A stretch of 64,000 nt of DNA from Cunninghamia lanceolata (lineage: Eukaryota > Streptophyta > Pinopsida > Cupressales > Cupressaceae): assembly GCA_027924645.1 (NCBI GenBank), contig BSBN01001688.1, positions 62,001 through 126,000 of the forward strand, written 5' to 3'. The notes under the pieces are model-generated. The model ran no database searches. It was not told where the DNA came from and saw only the letters and a list, made by a program, of their open reading frames with translations. Below, in pieces: positions 21,845-34,554 of this stretch. Position numbers and translations under genes: made by a program. Positions within the stretch are counted from its first letter, which is position 1; every line of letters begins with the position of its first letter.

Positions 21845-23002
21845 GACACGCCGGGTAGAAATTTTGTGAGCATAGGCTCACAAGTGGAGTTGAGTGATAG
21901 AATCACCCTTTCAGGTTGCAATCAACCTACAATGAACTCCATTGCTAGGATATGTGCACAATATCACTTCTTCTTTCTCTTTTTCCAACACTTTGTTGGC
22001 ACAAGCACAATCCTTCTCCCACAACTCCATTCACCAGTCTTCTCTCCACTCGTGGATTTGCATCCACCATATGTCATCCTCCTCTGACAAAATCTCTCTA
22101 CTCTCCTCTCCTCCTTCATGGGATTATACCTACCACAAACCATCCACCTCCACCAAAATCCTACAGGATCCTTTTCACTTTCTACAAGCAAACATACAAC
22201 ATCTACATACAAATCTAAAACTACAACCATTCTCTCTCCATCTACTTGCACTAACTCCTTAGGAAATTTCATATCATCTCCTCCATCACTAAATTCAAAA
22301 CAATTAAAAATTACCTCTCCTTTTACTTCTGTAACATCCATTTGCTCATCCTCACTGACAAACTGCTTAAACCACTCTTCTTCCACCACCAAAATCTGCA
22401 ACATCAAATCATCTTTCTCTTCATCCTTCGCTACAACCTCTTCACATTCTATCACTACACCTTCAATCTCTTCATCCTTGCTACCCACCTCTTCATATTC
22501 AACGTTGCAACTTGTTCTACTATAATCTCTTTTCTTTCTCCATCTTTTTCTTCATCTCTTCCTTCATTTCTTGCACACACAAATCCACCTGCATACAAAA
22601 CATCATTAGAAGAAACATGGGACTTCTCCTCACCCATTTTCTTTTGCATCTTAATCTCTGCTATAGTTAGTCTTAGAATATGTCATGTCTCTTGTCACAA
22701 ATCTTGTAGTTGATTATCCAACTCTGCCATCATCACTCTCTCTCTCTTCTCACAAGGAATGAAATTCCAAAGGTCTTCTCAAGACCAACCTCATACTTTT
22801 CCTCTTTGACATTTTAACAAACACTTACCACACACTATGCAACCTGCATTCACAACTTTCTCCATGGCTTCCTAGCTCTCACTTGCTTAGGACTCCTCTC
22901 TATCTGTAACAATCATTTAAGCTCTTCACAACTGCTTCACTCTCCACCCCAGGTCCTGACATAGGCTGCCTCACATTCGGTGCTTTGCCTATGCACTCAA
23001 GA
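21845..23002. other. Element F internal region, C/T-rich, no recognised gene
   Basis: Strongly pyrimidine-biased on the plus strand (21960-22760), so the minus strand reads as an acidic, Glu/Val-rich frame of about 174 codons (22488-21964, opening with GTG rather than ATG), with a second, Lys/Glu-rich minus frame at 22649-22455. Both are probably consequences of composition. No gag, zinc knuckle or pol motif is seen. Confidence 0.45.
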
Positions 23003-25312
23003 CGCAACTTCACCACAAAATAGTGACCTTACATCAGAAACTTCCTCCTCATGAATTCAAAACACAAACCCACACAACTCAGAAATATAATTTTTCCTCA
23101 TACACATTTATGAAATCAAATTAAATATTCAAAACTTGGCACCATGGAAGCTAATAGATACATACGCAACTTAATTGGATTATTAAATTCAAAATTGATT
23201 ACAATATACTCTACCTTGAACAAAATCACGGTCCCTCATTCCTCAATCATACCCCTACCACTTCTTTGTACTCTCCTTTTCAACATTTGTTGTGTCTTGT
23301 GTCATTATCCTTTGTTCTGCAATTTTCTTCTTCATTTGTCTCATCTCTATTTGCTTCAAGTTTTATCTCAGGTTGGGCATCTTCTCCTTCCATGGAATTT
23401 ACCTATTCTCTTTCCTAGTTTCCCTATCTTTCATCTCTTTTCCCTTATCCCACATCCCTCCTTTCCTCAGGGTGACTCCTTCTGCCTTTATTAGTAGCTG
23501 AATCACATCCAATTTCATCCTCTTTTCAATCCACTAGTAGCGTATTCATTCTGAATTTTACATTGCTTATATCAAGTGCACCTCTATTGTTATATGGAGG
23601 CTAATCAAACTTGGAGGTTAAATTTTCCCCACTTTTATCAGTGTGGTTTCCCCCCAAATTATTTAACGAGGGTTTGGAGGTAGTGCCCCCAAGACGGGGT
23701 CAAGGGGCAGCGCCCCTTGCGCGGTCTAGGGGCAGTGTCCCTAGCGCGCTCCCTGTCGCGATACAAGGTGAGGTCAAGGGGCAGCGCCCCTGAAACCTCA
23801 AACAAATTTAATTATTTTATAAAGGCATCAGGAGTTATTTTTCTATTGGCTGACATAAAAAAAAACCCTATTTTGTAACTAACATAAGTCTTAATAAAAA
23901 TGGCTAAGGGTTAGGGTTTCCATTGATATTGTATTGTAGCATTTGCAGTGGTATTGAGTTGCAAGGATTGTTGGTTGTAATCGGTTTGATTTGCTAGATA
24001 ATAATATTAGACTCTCTATTGGTGGATGTAGCCTAAATTTGGGTGAACCACGTTAAAAATTGTCTCTCGTTGTTATTATTTCTGTGTATTTTTCATTCCT
24101 CTGTTTAATATTTATTTGCATTTAATTGATATCTTCTGTATGCAATTCCTAACAACCTCCCCATAGAGTTGCTTTCTCATATCTTCAGATCACCTTCATT
24201 TACACTTTTAATCTCCCAACCATAGAATTATAACCACCACAATGGTATTTTTGGAGGCGTCACAAAAACAGAGAACAAAATTAAAAGAGTTTTGATTCAT
24301 CGAATATAAGGTGTCAGATTTTCCCTTTTGACCTTAACACTTGAATTCCTTTAAATTCTCTTCAGCGTAGCATGGATACATCTCTGTTGTCATGGTGTTT
24401 TCTATTCCTTCATTTGCTTCACAGTCCTATCTTCTTGCAGAATGAAAACAAAATGTTCTTGCATTTCTGCCAAGTTATCAATATGAATAATTCTTTAGCA
24501 GCATTTGGCTTTTGTGATGAGTAAATGTGAGCAATGAAGAGTCACGCTGCCAAGAACTCCCACGTTGCCTCCAAACCATATGCGGATTGAAGAGTTGAAA
24601 CAAATCTGAGTGTTGGAGATGTATGCAGATTTGGTAATATGTTGAAAATTCCTCCAACAGTTTAAAACGTCACTCCTTATAAACAGTCATATAATCACCA
24701 AACTACAAATCATGGTTTCCACTGACACTGCAATGGTCTTCAAATTCCATTATGGAGAGTTTCTTTTTCAAGATTGGATAAAATAGATGGTTGTCGAGGC
24801 TTTCAAATGATATATCAATCCATATTACATTGGCTATAATCAAGGACACTCTACATGGAGTCACAAATGTGATGGAATTCAAAATCATGGAACAGGCTAT
24901 GCAATAGAATTGTAGAAATATGTTGATCAACATTATGCAAGGACTTAGAGAGAACCAAATGGCTATCATAGGTTGAATGATTATCAAAATGTAAACATCA
25001 AACTGTTGGGAGAAAATTTATCAGAGTGTACTTAATTGTACTGAGTCCATTGAGCATCTGCTAAGCAGTGACAAGGTAAGAAGATAAGTCTCCACTACTA
25101 TCCAATACAACCAAAGCCAAAGGGCTACCATACTCAGGTCCATTCTGGTCTAAAAATGATGAATTCCCCAAGAACGCAATTACACACGTTATTTCTGCAC
25201 ATCTTGATGCTAATGATGGAGACCAAATCGATCCAAGATAATTGTCAAAATAGATATTAAACAAAACCAAAATGCTAAATCTTGTTGGACGATGCAGGAT
25301 GGTCCTACATCA
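23003..25312. repeat. Element F right LTR, carrying an insertion
   Basis: It matches the left LTR from ACTTCACCACAAAATAG to TCCTACATCA, interrupted at 23588-24154. Without the insert it is about 1740 bp. The extreme left terminus is eroded (the TGATGCA end is not recognisable). Confidence 0.75.
23588..24154. mobile_element. Solo-LTR-like insert in the right LTR of F
   Basis: 567 bp with TGTTA...TAACA inverted ends, absent from the sister LTR at about 20664, which makes it an insertion. The flanks are ACCTC plus three bases on the left and ACCTC on the right, so a 5-bp duplication is likely but offset by TAT. It contains a GC-rich block (23690-23800) with three copies of a hairpin unit AGGGGCAGCGCCCCT (23703-23717, 23728-23742 with two changes, 23777-23791) and a TATAAAGG box-like site at 23819. 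Confidence 0.65.
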
Positions 25313-26421
25313 AACTGGTCTTAAAATAAACAATTTTTCAAAATTCAGTGGCTAGACCATTCCAGAATAAAGGAATAAACCAATGTCAATCTTAATAAGA
25401 ATTAAAAGAGATTTTAATAAAATCCAAAGAAGTGTCAAAATCCAGAGGAACACTTACTATGCACTACGTGACTAACTGAGTCACTAATAAGGGAGTAGAT
25501 TGTTGCAGTGCACTCGGGTTTTTTAAAAATTTACAGTGGGTTAGTGATCATGTTACAAGCACAATAATTAGATAATCCCCTTAAGGATTTCATCTTGTTC
25601 AAAAATTTTGCAAATCAAAGGGTTATAACACATCCACTCCTATTTTCTAGAGTATCTATCATTCATCACTCAGATGATATTATTAGATGATGTTATAACA
25701 ACACACCAGGACTATAGTTGGAACAGAAACTTCTTCTCTTCATTCCTTTTAACAAAACTCTATTCCCTTCCTCACTGAATAGGTTGTTCAAAACTTGACT
25801 AAATATCTCAGTAATAATTACATTCACCAATGTAGTCATACTTTCTATCTTAACCAAGAGGTAAGGTACAGAGTTCTCAACCATTTTTCTCAGCATTCTA
25901 TGCTAATATTTCACTACTTGTCTTTAATGATCCTTTTATTCCACTTGGTTCATTCCAAGCCATCTAAGAGTTAGACAAGAACCCATCTTATCTACGTATC
26001 ATTGACACAATTCTAGGATCTTCAATACTCAGTTGCTCTTGCACCTGGTTGATTACTTCTGGATCTTCCATCTCTAAGTTCTTGAGAAATAAGAGTGATC
26101 ATGACTTCATACAGACATTGCTCTACCTGAGCTCTTAGTTTGATTAGCAATTGACCAAGGTTTTACCTTTCTAGTCAAAGTCTCAGAATCTTTTCTTTAT
26201 TCATCCCCAATAGAGTTAAATTGACTCTTGGAGTTTTAACTCCTCAGTTGGTTCTCTCTTAACCACTGACTTGGTTAAGTGCTGGAAAATAGTCTTCCTA
26301 AAAATTTTCTTGGTTATTCATCTATGCCATTCTAGCATAAAACCAATTTCAAACATTAGACTCCCATAATGTTGAATTGAAAAGCATAGTGAGCACACAA
26401 GTTCCAGAGCTGAACCCGGTA
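25313..26421 (-). pseudogene. Element G leader and degraded gag-like region
   Basis: This lies between F and the PBS. A minus-strand frame starting ATGAATAACCAAG at about 26330 is broken by many stops. Fragments such as LLIKLRAQVEQCLYEVM (about 26150) are open but not diagnostic. By position it should encode gag, but no gag domain or zinc knuckle can be named, so the call rests on location. Confidence 0.35.
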
Positions 26422-26433
26422 GCTCTGATACCA
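26422..26433 (-). other. Primer binding site of element G (initiator tRNA-Met type)
   Basis: The minus strand reads TGGTATCAGAGC two bases after the LTR end (TGTTACA). This is the classic site complementary to plant initiator tRNA-Met, and it fixes G as minus-oriented with its 5' LTR on the right. Confidence 0.9.
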
Positions 26434-26435
26434 CG

Positions 26436-28107
<1,672 letters not shown>

Positions 28108-29366
28108 TGTTTAGTAGAAAATTGGATTTGATAATGTTTTAGTGTTTTGATGTTTAAATCTGCCTTTCCACTTAACATTCAAGGATTTAGGGTCGAGTGG
28201 CGAGCACTATCATACCCTAGGTCGCTATGAGATGTAGGGAAACTTGGATTAGGGAATTTAATTATCAATTTTCCTTCTCCTATGCTCAATTGACCATTAA
28301 AACCCTAATTATGCAAATACGGGAACAAATTGACGAATAACAGAAAAAAGCTCTTGTAGATGGGAGTAAAATACCAAATCATAGAGTACCTATTTTTGGG
28401 GTTCCAAAGCGGAACAGTTGGGGACACTGGAGTGGGTGCCCAAGTCCAAGGTACATGTTTCTTCGCAGGATCTAGACCTCCTTCTGACACTGATCAGCTC
28501 TATAACTTTTGTTTCCAGAAATTTATCTGCGGAGGACACTAGAGCGAGCGCCCAAGTCTTGAAAATGCTCCGATGTCCTGCTTTTCTTCAGATCTTGAAT
28601 CCTTGATGCCTGCCAATCCTTCCTGCAACTCCACTTTTTCTGAATGCGACACCTATAACCTGCAATCACAAGACTTGGTTTGGGGTTTGTGGTGTTTAGA
28701 GGCTTGCCTCAGTCAAGCCCCGGAGGACACTTAAGTCACCGAACACCATTGTCAAATAAAGAGTGTGTGCCCTTGTGAGGCAGAGGCAAAAACCAAAGGA
28801 AATGATGATGAAAACACAATATAATGTCACCTTGTAGTGAAGATATCATGGGAGGAAGATGCTCTTCATTCCATGATGAAATGGATGCCCAAATCTGCAA
28901 ACACAAACACATAAACTACACAAATCTACTCTTGCAACACAATGAAAGCCTTGAATCATCTTTGAGAACACTTGAACATCACAATTGCCATCTAATTGAA
29001 AATCTCATTTACAAATGAATGCCTAAGCTTGCTTTTATATGCAACCACAAACACTCCTGCCAAGATTTTCATAATTCAAACTTACCATGTCAGCAAAGGA
29101 CCCAAATAACATTCATAAACTGACACTTAGAAATTAGGGCTGTCCCAAAATAGGGCAAGACTAGGGCACGGGCGCCCAAGTCCTCCCCCTATTTTGGCCA
29201 GGGTACAGCTCAAGGGGTCCTCCTAGGTCCACTTTGTCATGGAACCTAGGCCTCATTCCATCGGGATGCCAAAATATGAACTAAGATGTCCTAAATGCAT
29301 GCTAAAGACCTAGGAGCTAAACCTTATGAGGGAAAAGCCCCCAAGGGGACATTTTCTGATGTTACA
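28108..29366 (-). repeat. D1 3' LTR (left copy), 1259 bp
   Basis: It starts TGTTTAGTAG and ends CTGATGTTACA. It carries three copies of a GGACACT...GCGCCCAAGTC-type motif (28420-28447, 28531-28558, and a partial one at 29161-29182). It aligns to 33441-34554 plus 42468-42610. Confidence 0.85.
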
Positions 29367-29381
29367 TTTAGCCCCCACTTT
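29367..29381 (-). other. D1 polypurine tract
   Basis: The minus strand reads AAAGTGGGGGCTAAA immediately before the TGTAACATC start of the LTR. The same string occurs at the same place in D2 (49037-49051). Confidence 0.8.
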
Positions 29382-31153
29382 AATGTATGTATAAACGCAA
29401 GACCAATACATGCATTAAAGTAAGGTCACAAACACAGCAAACATGTCAAGCACAGAGAAGACATGCCAATCACATAGAAAATAGTAACAGGCACGCAAAA
29501 CACGAAGAAGACAGTTACAGTCACACAGAACATGGAGAATACAGTCAATGCGTAGAAGACACATTAATGCATCGAAGATAGGCATGATTTTCTTTTCTTT
29601 TATTTTTCTCATATATATGAAATGCAAATGTAGGTACTGGAAAGTAAACAAACCTCCCATAATATAGGATGCACTACCTTAGGGCGCAGGTCTCTGTATA
29701 TATGGGGAAACACACATGCAAGACATACAAAACCTCCCAAAATACAGGAAGCACTACTCGAGGGCGCTGGTCTCTACATATGGGGCAACAAACACACCAC
29801 ACAAAACAAGCATGCCAAAACACACACACTTGAAGACACAGAGAAAACACGGCAGACAAGCGATGGAGTGTACCTATTTATAGGTCCAACACCATCTCAG
29901 GCACATTACAGGCACACACTGACAATTGGGCTTTGCCACAACAATCACCGAAAACACACTTAAGGGTTGAGTTAGTCACAGAACCGATCCCCGCCTCCGC
30001 AAAGGACTTTTGAAAATGACAGGATGATGCAATCTACTCTGAGAAATACACCATCCCCACCTCCACAAAGGGCTTAAGATAAAAAGGATATACACGATAT
30101 CTCGTCTCCGTAGAGGGCTTACATGATTGATTGATTGATTGATTGCAAACAAACTCAGGATGCACGATGCACTTCTCTGGGGCACAAATCTCTGCATCTG
30201 AGGTCAAACACATTGCTAACATCTATAACAAATAGCTTACCTTATATATGCCACCACCTTAAGGTGGTTGATATCAGGTATCGATATCAAGCATGTTAAG
30301 GTAGGAATAAAACACACAAGGGCACACTGACTTTCACAAAGCCCATCCCCCCAGAGGTGACATGTACTTTACGATCGTGAAATGTTCCCACAAATGCAGG
30401 AAATGTTCCCACAAATGCATCCTGCAAGAAACATGTTAGTGTCTACAAGATCATGATAAACAACAACATCAATGCATATGATTAACCACACAAAGAGCCA
30501 AGGTTATACAATGACTTCAGAGTTCAAGGATAACCATGGGGCTATATCACGAAGCTCTCTAAATCGAGTACTACCAAGGCCAGATTCAAAGACAAACAAA
30601 GGTGCATAGAGCAGCAGTATTGTTAAGGTTTGTAAATACAAAAGAAACATCATCAAATTCACTACGCGGAAAGCATGAGTACTTCCACTAGCCAAGCGTC
30701 AGATAAAATATACAACCCCATCGTCATATTAGGAACTAAGTACATTTTTTGATTGCTCTCGAAAGGGACACTAGGTCTGCATCAGTATAAATTTTTGTTG
30801 TCATCTGCTAGCTAAGTGGAAACACTAGAGGAAGGGAAACAATAAATAAGAGAGGAGAAACAAGTGTCTTGGGGATAGTCACGTAGGAGGGTGCCTCCAG
30901 GTCACCAACCGCAACGCTTTGTCCGTAAGACACAACACACAACAATGAAATTAGAGAGAGACAATTTAGAAGAATGATGATACAAATAGAAGGTCACAAC
31001 AAAGGTGGTCTCCTAGTATCCCGGACCTTACGGGAGAATCAGGGGTCATCCCAGGAGGCCTAAATGACACATAACACATCAAGGGGGAAGCACATCATGA
31101 GAGAGATAAAGAGTTAGAGATACTTACCTATAGGGTCTTCGTGCTAGAAGTCA
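29382..31153. other. D1 3' non-coding region
   Basis: About 1.8 kb without a credible gene. It includes an approximately 90-bp direct duplication (units near 29651 and 29735, each with an AACCTCCCAWAATA...GGTCTCTRYATAT pattern), a (TTGA)5-like run at 30124-30143, and a palindrome pair CCACCTTAAGGTGG (30254-30267) plus TTGATATC/GATATCAA (30268-30290) that is conserved in D2. Confidence 0.55.
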
Positions 31154-31984
31154 TCAAAAATCATTCTCTTTCCAATTGTAAACATAAGGTACCATTACCA
31201 AGTTTTTGTAATTATTCTTTTGTTCATTCTTAAATGCTTCTTGCTTTGACTCAATGTTAGGTGGAATGTTTTCTTGTTGAAGTTCATTATTACACATACT
31301 CACTATTCTCTTAGGTGGTGGGAGAAGCAAATTATTTTGAGTGATCTCAACATCCATCCTTGAAGGATTTAATGTGAGAGACTTTTCCCTATCCACTAGT
31401 GCTACATCCTTAGTGATGTCCAAATGACTTGAATAATCAAACAAAGGAGGGACATCAAAGTTCTTCTCTTCCTTAGTGAAATCCAAGGTATGTGGACAAT
31501 CAACTAAAGGAAGAAGGTTGGTTGGATGATCCACAGAGGTAGGAATTTGATTATTGTTAAATAAATGCTCATATTCTACCCATGGAATGCTCTTTGTTAG
31601 AGGGAGCTCTTCATTCACTAATGCTTCATCTTGGCCAGGGAGAGCAATGGAATTACTAAATCTATCCCTAGTCTTCTTGTTTAAGGTTCTGGAATGCTCT
31701 ATGGAATCATTATCAACATTTTCATGAGTATTCCTAGAGATGAATTTAGTTAAATCTTCTAGGATCAAAGGATATGCTCCTATGAATAGTGTGAAGATAT
31801 TAAAATCATGCATATAACAAAGTAATTGCATCTCATATGTAGGACATATAGAAGTATCAATACCACTTGCAAAAGCTATGTGCTCTAGAACATGAGGATT
31901 CTCATTAGTGAAATTAGAGAAATTTTCAAAATTTAGGATATACTCATGCAAAGATTTCAGAGATGAATAATATGAAGATGCCAT
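31154..31984 (-). CDS. D-family ORF1, intact copy, function unknown
   Basis: 276 codons from ATG 31984. A more upstream in-frame ATG exists at 32002, but ATGGCATCT at 31984 is the start conserved in D2 at 58690. The first ~110 residues are alpha-helical looking, with repeated N-F-x-N-F and PHVLEH segments. The middle has NSIALPGQDEALV and acidic stretches. The C-terminal part is polar, with LLPPPKRIV, ending WKENDF. D2 carries a diverged, broken homologue followed by a retroviral-type protease domain. That suggests this is the N-terminal, gag-position product of a Tat/Ogre-like Ty3/gypsy ancestor which lost pol. No capsid or CCHC motif is visible, so the role is inferred from position only. 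Confidence 0.55.
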   Translation of the reverse strand: MASSYYSSLKSLHEYILNFENFSNFTNENPHVLEHIAFASGIDTSICPTYEMQLLCYMHDFNIFTLFIGAYPLILEDLTKFISRNTHENVDNDSIEHSRTLNKKTRDRFSNSIALPGQDEALVNEELPLTKSIPWVEYEHLFNNNQIPTSVDHPTNLLPLVDCPHTLDFTKEEKNFDVPPLFDYSSHLDITKDVALVDREKSLTLNPSRMDVEITQNNLLLPPPKRIVSMCNNELQQENIPPNIESKQEAFKNEQKNNYKNLVMVPYVYNWKENDF

Positions 31985-33419
31985 AATGAGATGCAAAATC
32001 ATATTTTAAGATCTTTTCAAAGTTGGTGCAAAGGACAAGTGCACAACTATAAAAATGGCTTTAAATGTTTGATTTTTTGTACTTTTTCAATGCAAATGAA
32101 TGAAATAAAGAATGTTTTAAGGATTTTATTCAAGGGAAGCAAATTATATGTCTGATATCAGTCCCAAACAGAAAAAATATCCTTCTCAACACACTCTTGA
32201 TGTGATTTCTAGATAATACCAAGTCGAAATATAGTGAAAATATGTCAAGATAGGCACTTTTTTCAACAAAACTCACTGCAAAAGGGCATATCAAAGGATG
32301 TTGTGAGGAAAATGATGATGGAAAGAAAATAATATCAGTTATAACAGCCACTTAGTGCCAAAATATCCAACACAACATGCTTTTAGTGCCTCTTAAGGTC
32401 AAACCCTAGTGAAAATATAGCAAAAATGAGCTATTTTTCACGGTTTTTCAATTCCAAGACCTAGAAAAGGAGGTGTTGTAATGAATATCAGGAGTTAAAG
32501 AAAATAATATCAATGATATCAGTCACATAAATCCATAAAATTGATCACAACACGCTTGGAGTGCAAACTAGGTCAAACCCTAGGGCAAAAATAGTCAAAA
32601 TGTGTAGTTTTTTGTAAAATTTTCACTACAAGAGCCCGATAAAAGGGTGTTATGGAGGTTTTTATGAGGGGAATAAAATTATTACCTTTATAAAATAAAA
32701 TTAATGCCAAGATACCTTTCACAACACGCCTATGGTGCAAGTTTATAGAGTCGATAAGGCCAAATTTAGTGAAAATTGTTGTTTTTGAAGCCCTAGGTTT
32801 GAGATCTTGGGACAAAATGCTATGTGAATGTTTTAAAGTCTTATTTATGATAAAAATTAAATACTCTCAGATCTGAAAATTATTTTCAAGCTTGAACATG
32901 CAAAATGCCCATGCAAATTTAATGAAAATGCATCAAAATTGCTAGTTTTTGTTGAAATTTTCTATGCAAAATTGTAAATATTTTAAATCTAGATGCAAAT
33001 TTACACTAAAATGCAAGACTACAAACAAATGATAATTTTAATGAGCCTCTAAAATTAGTATAAAAATCTGAGAAAAGATTTTGCCTACTAACCTTAGATT
33101 TTGGAATTACTAGGTTATATAAAATTGTGAAAATTTTCCACAAAACCCTAGCAAATTAATAATGAAAATGCAATGCAAATTTCTAAATTTTTGGAGTTTT
33201 TCTATATTTTATATCAGATCTGATGTAAAAATCATGAATTAGGAAAGTTTAGAAAGAATTGATGCAATTTAGTAAGCCAAACAATGCAATTTTTTTCAAT
33301 TTTTCCAATTTTTCAATTTTTTTGAATTTTTCTCAATGCAATAAAATGAATGACTATATGAATGAATGAAATCAATCCAAATTTGAAGACACACACTCAA
33401 AAAGTTGCAATTTAAGTCT
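31985..33419. other. D1 5' leader with ~175-185 bp tandem repeats
   Basis: No coding frame. At least four diverged units share a TATCCWWCACAACAYGC anchor at about 32186, 32371, 32546 and 32720 (spacings 185, 175, 174) and contain GAAAATAATATCA-like and GGTCAAACCCTAG segments. 32830-33420 is very AT-rich with no structure I could define. D2 has the homologous array at 59080-59440. Confidence 0.65.
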
Positions 33420-33440
33420 AAAAACATGGGTTCACCAAAA
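33420..33440 (-). other. Candidate D-family primer binding region
   Basis: On the minus strand, just after the LTR end (CTAAACA), D1 reads TTTTGGTGAACCCATG and D2 (60095-60115) TTTTAGCGAACCTAT. The shared TTTTRGYGAACCYAT is where a PBS must lie, but I cannot match it to a specific tRNA by eye. Confidence 0.4.
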
Positions 33441-34554
33441 TGTTTAGTGGAAAATTGGATTTGTTAATGTTTTAGTGTTTTGATGTTTAAATCTGCCTTT
33501 CCACTTAACATTCAAGGATCTAGGGTCGAGTGGTGAGCACTATCATACCCTAGGTCACTGTGAGATGTAGGGAAACTTGGATTAGGGAATTTAATTATCA
33601 ATTTTCCTTCTCTTATGCTCAATTGACCATTAAAACCCTAATTATGCAAATACGGCAACAAATTGACGAATAATGGAAAAAACTCTTGCAGACGAGAGTA
33701 AAATACCAAATCATAGAGTACCTATTTTCTGGGTTACAAAGCGGAACAGTCGGGGACACTGGAATGGGTACCCAAGTCCAAGGTACCTATTTCTTCGTGG
33801 GATCCGGACCTCCTTCCGACACTGATTAGCCCTGTAACTTTTGTTTCTATAAATTTATTTGCGGAGGACACTAGAGCGAGTGCACAAGTTGTGGAAATGC
33901 TCCAGTGTCCTGCTTTTCTTTAGATCCTGAATCCTTGATGCCTACCAATCCTTCCTACAACTCCACTTTTCCTGAATGCAACACCTGTAACCTGCAATCA
34001 CAAGACTTGGTTTGGGGGTTGTGGTGTTTAGAGGCTTGCCTCAATCAAGCCCTGGAGGACACTTAAGTCTCCGAACACTGTTGTCAGATAAAGAGTGTGT
34101 GCCCTTGTGAGGTAGAGGCAAAAACCAAAGGAAATGATGATGAAAACACAATATAATGTCACCTTGTAGTGAAGATATCATGGGAGGAAGATGTTCTTCA
34201 TTTCATGATGAAATGGATGCTCAAATCTACAAACACAAACACATAAACCACACAAATCTGCTCTTTCAACACAATGAAAGCCTTGAATCACCTTTGAGAA
34301 CACTTGAACATCACAATTGCCATCTAATTGAAAATCTTGTTTACAAATGAATGCCTAAGCATACTTTTATATGCAACTACAAACACTCCTGCCAAGATTT
34401 TCATAATTCAAACTTATTGTGTCGGCAAAGGACCCAAATAACGGTCATAAACCGACACCCGAAATTAGGGCTGCCCCAAAATAGGGCAGGACTAGGGCGC
34501 GAGCACCCAAGTTCTCCCCCTATTTTGGGTAGGGTACAACTCAAGGGGTCCTCC
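33441..34554 (-). repeat. D1 5' LTR, first part (right copy)
   Basis: It starts TGTTTAGTGG and aligns closely with 28108-29222. It is interrupted at 34554 by element J; its last five bases CCTCC are the J target duplication. Confidence 0.85.

Larger units (their letters stand above)
20057..25312. mobile_element. Element F: non-autonomous LTR element inserted in G
   Basis: Two long direct repeats (20057-21844 and 23003-25312) flank 1158 bp with no RT, integrase or gag. The left LTR has perfect TGATGCA...TGCATCA ends. The flanks are AACTT (20052-20056) and AACTG (25313-25317), a 4-of-5 target duplication. No convincing PBS or PPT was found on either strand, so the orientation is undetermined. 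Its size and lack of coding genes fit a large non-autonomous derivative. Confidence 0.7.

Noticed and set aside
22118..22525. Thr/Ser-rich plus-strand frame in element F
   Set aside because: Composition artefact of a pyrimidine-biased strand, overlapping an equally open minus frame.
30124..30143. Possible short-repeat array resembling a CRISPR or regulatory repeat
   Set aside because: It is a plain TTGA tetranucleotide run in a plant retrotransposon; no spacers.
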